From Phaeosaccion multiseriatum (Eukaryota > Ochrophyta, other classes), in assembly GCA_965112735.1 (NCBI GenBank), contig OZ218961.1, positions 186,001 through 250,000 on the forward strand: a DNA stretch of 64,000 nt. The letters run 5' to 3'. The notes below the pieces were generated by a model. The model was not told where the DNA came from. It was given only the letters and a program-made list of their open reading frames with translations, and searched no databases. This document shows positions 50,207 through 64,000 of this stretch, piece after piece (the stretch's first letter is position 1; every line of letters starts with the position of its first letter). A program made the position numbers and the translations under genes.

Positions 50207-51304
50207 TCAGTCCTCGCAGTTGCAGGGGTGTCCATTGGCGTGCACCCACTGCTTGATCTCCTCAAACCTTTCGGGGTCGATGTCCCATACCGCACCCTCC
50301 CCCCAATACCCTTCATGCACTCTGTCCCTGATGACCTGTGGGCACGAGTCTTCGTCCCACTCGCACTGCACTTCTTCGGATCTGAGCCATTTCAGCATAG
50401 CAAGGCTCTTACCTTTCATGACTGCGTCCGTACAGATCCGAGCATCCCAATCACAGAGGTGCCGAGCATTGGCGTGGAGCAACTGCAGTACCTCGAGGTG
50501 GCCACCTTCAGCCGCATACCAAGCCCCATCGCGCCACTCGTCATAATCATTCTCTTCCAGCAAGGCTCTCGTGGGAGGATACTCGAGAAGCCATTCCACG
50601 ACGGGGATGTGCCCGCCTATGCATGCACAGTTCCAAGAGACGGCATCAAAGTCTACCCCACCGTCGTCCGACAGCAACCACTTGAGCATCTCCAAGCGCC
50701 CTTGACGTGCAGCTACGACACACATGTCGTAGCCGCTAGCGTTCCATGGGCACTGCTCCTTGTCGGGAAGGTCCTCTGAGCGGAGCCACTTGAGAACGCT
50801 CAGGTCATGCTTGCTGTTCTTCGCTGTTTCGTGACACACATACTCATCCCAGCGACAGTCCTTGCCATGGAGGGCCTTGCATACCTCGACATCTCCGTGC
50901 CGGGCAGCGGCCTTGAAGAGCTTGACACTCAGCCCGAGGCCCTGCCGACTTGTCGCCCAGTTCACGCACTCCACTGAGCTGACCACAGACGAAAACGCTG
51001 TCTTCACTGCTGGATACAACGCGGTGTAGCTGGCCTTCCACTCCTTGCTCACACCAGCCACGAACCAGAGGTGCCCCTTTCCCAAGTGGGCCAAGATGGC
51101 ACGAAGCAGCTCGAGATTCTCGAGGGCCTCGTGGCAAGCTTCAAAGAGCAGCCCATTGTATCCGGAACTTGAAGCAGCGGTAACACTGGTACCCCCACAT
51201 GCTGTTGTTGCTGGAGACCGTCTCAGCCTCCTTCCCTGCGCAGAGTCATGCGGCGTCTCCCCGTGCCCCAATACCGTTCTCCTCCGCTGCAGCCTCGTCT
51301 CCAT
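50207..51304 (-). CDS. Ankyrin-like repeat protein, copy 1
   Basis: A single-exon frame of 365 residues from the ATG at 51304. An F-box-like N-terminal segment (RAILAHLGKGHLWFVAGVSK then EWKASY) precedes degenerate ankyrin-type repeats seen as LFKAAARHGDVEVCKALHGK, CVVAARQGRLEMLKWLLSDD, NCACIGGHIPVVEWLLEYPP and YAAEGGHLEVLQLLHANARH. Such proteins usually mediate protein binding, and an F-box would suggest ubiquitin ligase recruitment; that part is inference. A sister gene lies 770 bp upstream on the same strand with the same architecture. The frame stays open further upstream through a CT-rich microsatellite, but the ATG at 51304 gives the cleaner start. Confidence 0.85.
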   Translation of the reverse strand: METRLQRRRTVLGHGETPHDSAQGRRLRRSPATTACGGTSVTAASSSGYNGLLFEACHEALENLELLRAILAHLGKGHLWFVAGVSKEWKASYTALYPAVKTAFSSVVSSVECVNWATSRQGLGLSVKLFKAAARHGDVEVCKALHGKDCRWDEYVCHETAKNSKHDLSVLKWLRSEDLPDKEQCPWNASGYDMCVVAARQGRLEMLKWLLSDDGGVDFDAVSWNCACIGGHIPVVEWLLEYPPTRALLEENDYDEWRDGAWYAAEGGHLEVLQLLHANARHLCDWDARICTDAVMKGKSLAMLKWLRSEEVQCEWDEDSCPQVIRDRVHEGYWGEGAVWDIDPERFEEIKQWVHANGHPCNCED

Positions 51305-51411
51305 TGTTTCGTCGAAACAGGACTTGGGATAAAGGCGAGTAAGTAAGCACCGGCTGGCTGGAGGAGGTAAGTTGCTGAAGGTGGGGGGAGCGGAAGGAAA
51401 GGCGGAGCGGA

Positions 51412-51458
<47 letters not shown>

Positions 51459-52071
51459 GCGGCTGTGGAGGAAGGGCAGTAGCAGAGAGACCAGATGGCC
51501 AGCATCCTTCTAATGTTGTTCCCCCGCTTGCTCCCCCCTCAAAGAGAGGGGCGGGCAATCTCCGGTAGCAGGCACTTACCAGCGCCAGCAGAATCCTTTC
51601 TTTCTATCAGCCTCACCCCCTTCCTTATGCTGCCTACTTTATTCACGCGTGGGAGGTCTTGCGGCCCGTATATTGTATGGAGCTGGGTCTAAGAGCTCCG
51701 GGTCTGCCAGGCCCGCCATCTGTGAGTCTGGATGTCGAGGCCCTGAGGCACCAGTCCTCGACCAACCCCCCTGACCACACACAAATTCATAAGTAATTCT
51801 TATGTTGATCCCTATAAGAGAATTGCTGCTCCACTTACTCACTCAAGCTCTGTCAGGCTGTACTCGCTGCCGAAGTCCACGTCGAATCATAAAGACGTAC
51901 TCACTGAAGCCTCAACATTCACAGCAGCGCCTCGAAGTGCGACAGCCGCAGCCGTCCATCCTGCTCTGTACTGACCCACGCTCAAGCGGAAGCCTCCCCA
52001 AACGTACGCTAACTGCCCCCCCACCCCTCCCCCCATGTCTCTCTCTCCATCTGTGCGAGCTTGTTCTCCTC
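51305..52071. other. Spacer between the two ankyrin genes
   Basis: Contains a (GA)n tract at 51414-51453 just upstream of copy 1 and otherwise no recognisable gene. It should include the promoter of copy 1. Confidence 0.55.
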
Positions 52072-53055
52072 TCAGTCCTGGCAGTCGCAGGGTTGTCCAT
52101 TGGTGTGCACCCATTGCTTGATCTCCTCAAAGGTTTTGGCGTGGATGTCCCATTCCCCCTCCAAGTAATACTCTTCATACAATCCTCTGTCCCTGATGAC
52201 TTGTGGGCACGACCTTTCATCCCACTCGCACTGCACTTCTTCCGATGTGAGCCACTTCAGCACAGCAAGGCTCTTACCCTCCAAGAGTGCATTCATACAG
52301 ACCCGAGCATCCCAGTCACAGAGGTGGCGAGCATTGGCGTGGAGCAGCTGCAGTACCTCGAGGCGGCCCCCTCCAGCTGCAAAAAAAGCCCCATCGCGCC
52401 ACTCGCCGTCTGCATTCTCTTCCAGCAAGGCTCTCGTGGGAGGATGCTCGAGAAGCCATTCCACGACGGGAACATGTCCACTCATGCATGCACAGTTCCA
52501 AGAGACGGCACGAAAGTCGGCCCCACCGTCGTCCGACAGCAACCACTTGAGCATCTCCAAGCGCCCTTGACGTGCAGCTACGACACACATATAGGAGCCG
52601 GTGCCGTGCCATGGGCACTGCTCCTTGTCGGGAAGGTCCTCTGAGCGCAGCCACTTGAGTACTCTCAGGCCATGCTCTCTGTTACGCACCGTTGCATGAC
52701 ACACATCATCATTCCAGGGACAGTCCTTGCCATGGAGGGCCTTGCATACCTCGACATCTCCGCACCGAGCAGCGGCCTCGAAGAGCTCCTTAGTTAGCTC
52801 GAGGCCCTGCCGACCTGTCGCCCAGTTCACACACTCCACAGAGCTGACCACGGATGAAAAGACGGTCTCTGCAGCTGGATACAAATCGGTGTAGTACTTG
52901 GCCCTCCACTGCGTACACACACCAGCCACAAAGCAGTGGTGCCCCTCTCCTACGTACTCCAAGACTTCGCCGAGCAGCTCGAGTTTGGCCAGCAGGACTT
53001 CGTGGCAGGCCTCAAACCCTTCATCTGAAGCAGAGGCAATGGCAAAGCCCATCAT
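52072..53055 (-). CDS. Ankyrin-like repeat protein, copy 2
   Basis: A single-exon frame of 327 residues starting with two Met codons at 53055. It is closely similar to copy 1 from FEACHEVLLAKLELLGEVLE to the end CDCQD (copy 1 ends CNCED), including SSVVSSVECVNWATGRQGLE and EDLPDKEQCPW. It lacks the basic N-terminal 50 residues of copy 1. The pair is a tandem duplication. Differences cluster in the F-box-like region and the last repeat, while the middle repeats are nearly unchanged. Function is likely protein binding; no partner can be named. Confidence 0.85.
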   Translation of the reverse strand: MMGFAIASASDEGFEACHEVLLAKLELLGEVLEYVGEGHHCFVAGVCTQWRAKYYTDLYPAAETVFSSVVSSVECVNWATGRQGLELTKELFEAAARCGDVEVCKALHGKDCPWNDDVCHATVRNREHGLRVLKWLRSEDLPDKEQCPWHGTGSYMCVVAARQGRLEMLKWLLSDDGGADFRAVSWNCACMSGHVPVVEWLLEHPPTRALLEENADGEWRDGAFFAAGGGRLEVLQLLHANARHLCDWDARVCMNALLEGKSLAVLKWLTSEEVQCEWDERSCPQVIRDRGLYEEYYLEGEWDIHAKTFEEIKQWVHTNGQPCDCQD

Positions 53056-53538
53056 CTCTAAAAGGTATCTCTCTAAAAAGAAAACAAGTAAGCCCTTGGG
53101 ATGAGGGGGATTATAAAGATGCGAGAAGGGGACTGAGTTTTAGTTTCAGGTTGAGGGTTGAGGCTGGGTTTGAACACAGAGAGGAGGGAGGGAAGAAAGA
53201 GCAAGATTAGGAGTGGTTTGGTGAGCGGACCTTCCGCCGCGGATACTAGGCGACAAGGCTTGAGCAGGGTTCGACAGTTTTTAAGTCTGTTCTTGGAAGG
53301 GGCCGGGGGGGGGTGGGGGGGGGACCAGGCACAAACCCAGAGGGCGAGGAGAGGAGGAGGAGGGAACCAGCAGGCAGCATCCAGCGGGAAAAGTGGAAAA
53401 GGTAAAATGTGAGGAAGTGGATACCGCTGGAGAGCATATGCCTGGAGGCTGTGTGCCTTGACTGTGCCTCCCACCCGCGGAGGCCGGCGTATTAGCGGGC
53501 TTCCTCCGTCTGCTCTCTGAAGACAAAGGCAGGCCCAC
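53056..53538. promoter_or_regulatory. Shared upstream region of ankyrin copy 2 and the zinc-finger/WD gene
   Basis: About 480 bp between divergent start codons. A G-rich run lies at 53299-53320 and CATATGCCTGGAGG at 53436. Promoter activity is inferred from position only. Confidence 0.35.
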
Positions 53539-62203
<8,665 letters not shown>

Positions 62204-62659
62204 AACGAAGAACACAACATGTGGGTGTGTGTGTGTGTGGGGGGGGGGGCTTCGGAGTGAGTGAGTGAGCTTACGCGTTGTACCGGGATGGGACAGGATG
62301 GCAGTGGATGGGAAGGGATGGCAGTAGATGGGAAGGGATGGGAGGTAATGGGAGGTAAGACTGTAAGACTTCAGTACAGTAGCGGCGTTTTATCGCACAG
62401 AGGTGCGTATTTAAGGAAGTAATGCTTAGGAGGGGGGGGGGGGGGTTGTGGAGGGGATGGCAGTGGATGGTGCTCGCTTTCGACGGATCGACACTCTTCC
62501 TCCTGTCTCTCACTGGACCGACCGCTGAGGCCCGGACTGCTGTGAGCCCCTCTCAATGACTTACTACACCACTCTCATATCAATCCGAAACGCGTACTGC
62601 CGAGTCACTTCTTATTTTATTGATCCTCTGACTGACTGCTGAACACCGCCATCTGTGAT
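62204..62659. other. Convergent intergenic stretch
   Basis: No gene. It contains GGATGGCAGTGGATGG-type copies at 62296-62345 and 62456-62470 and a G run at 62431-62444. It lies between the 3' ends of the zinc-finger/WD gene and the last gene. Confidence 0.65.
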
Positions 62660-64000
62660 TCATACACCTCGTGTATTCTCATCCCTTCCCTTTGTCGCGA
62701 ACCTCGCCACTTCTTCAAAGTAATCCTCCTCGTCTTCGCTGTCTTCCTCCTCCCCCGTCTCCTTCCATTGCCATCCCCGATCCTCCTCCTCCTCCTCCTC
62801 CCACTCCCCCCCCGCCCCGCCCTCTCGTGCACCTCCATACCCATATGCTCCTTCCCCTGCTCTTCCTCCTTCCCCTCCTACTCCTCCTCCTCCTACTCCT
62901 CCTCCTCCTCCTCCTCCTCCTCCTCCTCCGATGTGAGTCCCCGGGGTGTGGTTGTGCCCATATGCCCTGATCTCCCCAAGCTCTGCTGCCCCCCTTAACT
63001 CTCCGGTGTCCTGCCGAGCTCTGATGATGCGGTTTCGACGCTCCATGCCCCACACGTCTGCAGCCATACGGGAAGGGGACACGCACATACACATACACAC
63101 ACGCACGCACACACATACACACACACACATGATGGGAAGTAAGGAAGGCGTCAGGGAGGAGGAGGCATATGGGCAGTGCTCCACACAGCTCCCCCCTCCT
63201 CCTCTCCTCTCCTTCTCCTCCCGCCCTCCTCCTTCCCCCTTCTTCCTCCTCCTCCTCTCCTCTCCTCCTCCCCTCCCCTCCCCCTCCTCCTCCTCCTCCT
63301 CCCCCCCCCCCACTCACCTCCTGGCTGGGCCTTCGGTGGGAGAGGCAGCGGTACCGATAATGACGCGGAGGATCCACCACCTCCTCCTCCCCCTCCTCCT
63401 CCTCCCCCTCCTTCTCCTCCTCCTGCTTCTCCTCTTCCTCCACCGCTGCCATCATCCCCAAACACCCGCTTGAAGAAGCGCATCACCCCTGCCCCTCCTC
63501 CTTCCTCCTCGCCCCCCCTGTGTGCCCCTCGCTCCATCTGATTTCTTCTCTGCTCCTCCTCCTCCTCCTCCCTCCTCCTCCTTTCCGTTGACAAGGCTCG
63601 GTACTCTTCCCTCTGCAGCTGCAGTGCCACCTGTTGGGTTGAGTAAGTCAATGATTTAATGACTTCACTGCACTCCATAGAGTTAATGTTGGAAGAGAGG
63701 GCAGCGAAGATGATTCATTGACTTCCCCTACCTCATAATCGTCCTGCATGGCGCGTTTCTCGCCCTCCTCGAGCGGGTACTTGCGCAGCGCACTGTCCGC
63801 GTCGGCATCAAAGGGGGCGAAGTGGGGGGGTGGAGGCGTAGATCCCAGCATGCCCGCTCCTCCTCCTCCTCCTCCTCCTCCTCCTCCTCCTCCTCCTCCT
63901 CCTCCTCCTCCTCCTCCTCCTCCTCCTCCTACTGCTCCTCCCTCTCCTCCTCCTGCTCCTCCTTCCGCCCCTGCTCTCCCCCCCACCCCCATGCTGCTGC
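62660..64000 (-). CDS. Unknown acidic/Gly-rich protein (N-terminus beyond the window)
   Basis: Three exons join in phase: beyond 64000 to 63732, 63630-63318 and 63057-62660, giving the last 300-odd residues. The readable parts are FAPFDADADSALRKYPLEEG, AMQDDYEVALQLQREEYRAL, VMRFFKRVFGDDG, DVWGMERRNRIIRARQDTGE with IRAYGHNHTPGTHI, and the end YFEEVARFATKGRDENTRGV. DYEVALQLQREEY resembles a ubiquitin-interacting-type helix found in many adaptor proteins, but this is weak. Poly-Gly, poly-Glu and poly-Arg inserts come from TCC triplet arrays (62882-62930, 63283-63310, 63858-63930). I do not recognise the family. Confidence 0.65.
63858..63930. repeat. (TCC)n coding tract in the last gene
   Basis: Twenty-four TCC triplets on the plus strand encode poly-Gly in the minus-strand frame. 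Confidence 0.9.

Noticed and set aside
49973-50779. Plus-strand open frame of 268 codons opposite ankyrin copy 1
   Set aside because: It is the antisense shadow of the ankyrin repeats; a similar shadow occurs opposite copy 2.
51305-51505. Upstream extension of ankyrin copy 1
   Set aside because: The frame is open, but it runs through a CT microsatellite encoding LSLSLS; the ATG at 51304 is the better start.

Overview
The window is nuclear DNA of a eukaryote: visibly GC-rich, intron-rich, GT-AG spliced, and packed with microsatellites in introns, intergenic gaps and coding sequence. I rebuilt 13 complete or nearly complete protein genes and one gene cut by the right edge, by checking splice sites and reading phase by hand; a cyclic-nucleotide phosphodiesterase gene is cut by the left edge. 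The organism is best described as a protist, probably an alga with a secondary red plastid or a relative. The YrdC/Sua5 protein has a signal peptide ending ...VQA followed by Phe, like the bipartite plastid presequences of such algae. A chromerid or a stramenopile alga would fit; I cannot decide between them from sequence alone.

Layout: GAF-domain phosphodiesterase (- strand, 1-12176); short-chain dehydrogenase (+, 12563-15080); type II membrane sulfotransferase (-, 15382-18953); small secreted helical-repeat protein (+, 19296-20861); peptidyl-tRNA hydrolase 2 (+, 21906-23585); a gene-poor gap with a 31-copy 37-bp minisatellite (25011-26157); Na+/H+ exchanger (-, 27468-35351); YrdC/Sua5 (+, 35506-38888); G-patch splicing protein (-, 39508-42687); conserved coiled-coil protein (+, 43437-44665); nitrilase/Nit1-like hydrolase (-, 46379-49574); two tandem ankyrin-like genes (-, 50207-51304 and 52072-53055); a very large zinc-finger/WD-repeat protein resembling a TFIIIC subunit (+, 53539-62203); and an unknown protein (-, 62660 to beyond 64000). 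Orientation alternates almost perfectly, giving five divergent head-to-head pairs with short shared upstream regions. I see no operon-like pathway; the genes are mostly housekeeping.

The unusual biology is in the repeats. Two short words dominate. The first, CCATCCACTGCC, sits just upstream of at least a dozen 3' splice sites, always in the sense orientation of the gene. The second, TTGGTGATACAG with its complement, occurs dozens of times on both strands, inside introns beside 3' splice sites and inside exons in every reading frame. Four genes also carry a tandem duplication that spans their stop codon. These patterns suggest short, copyable DNA units tied to intron ends and gene ends. They are the best candidates here for something not yet described.
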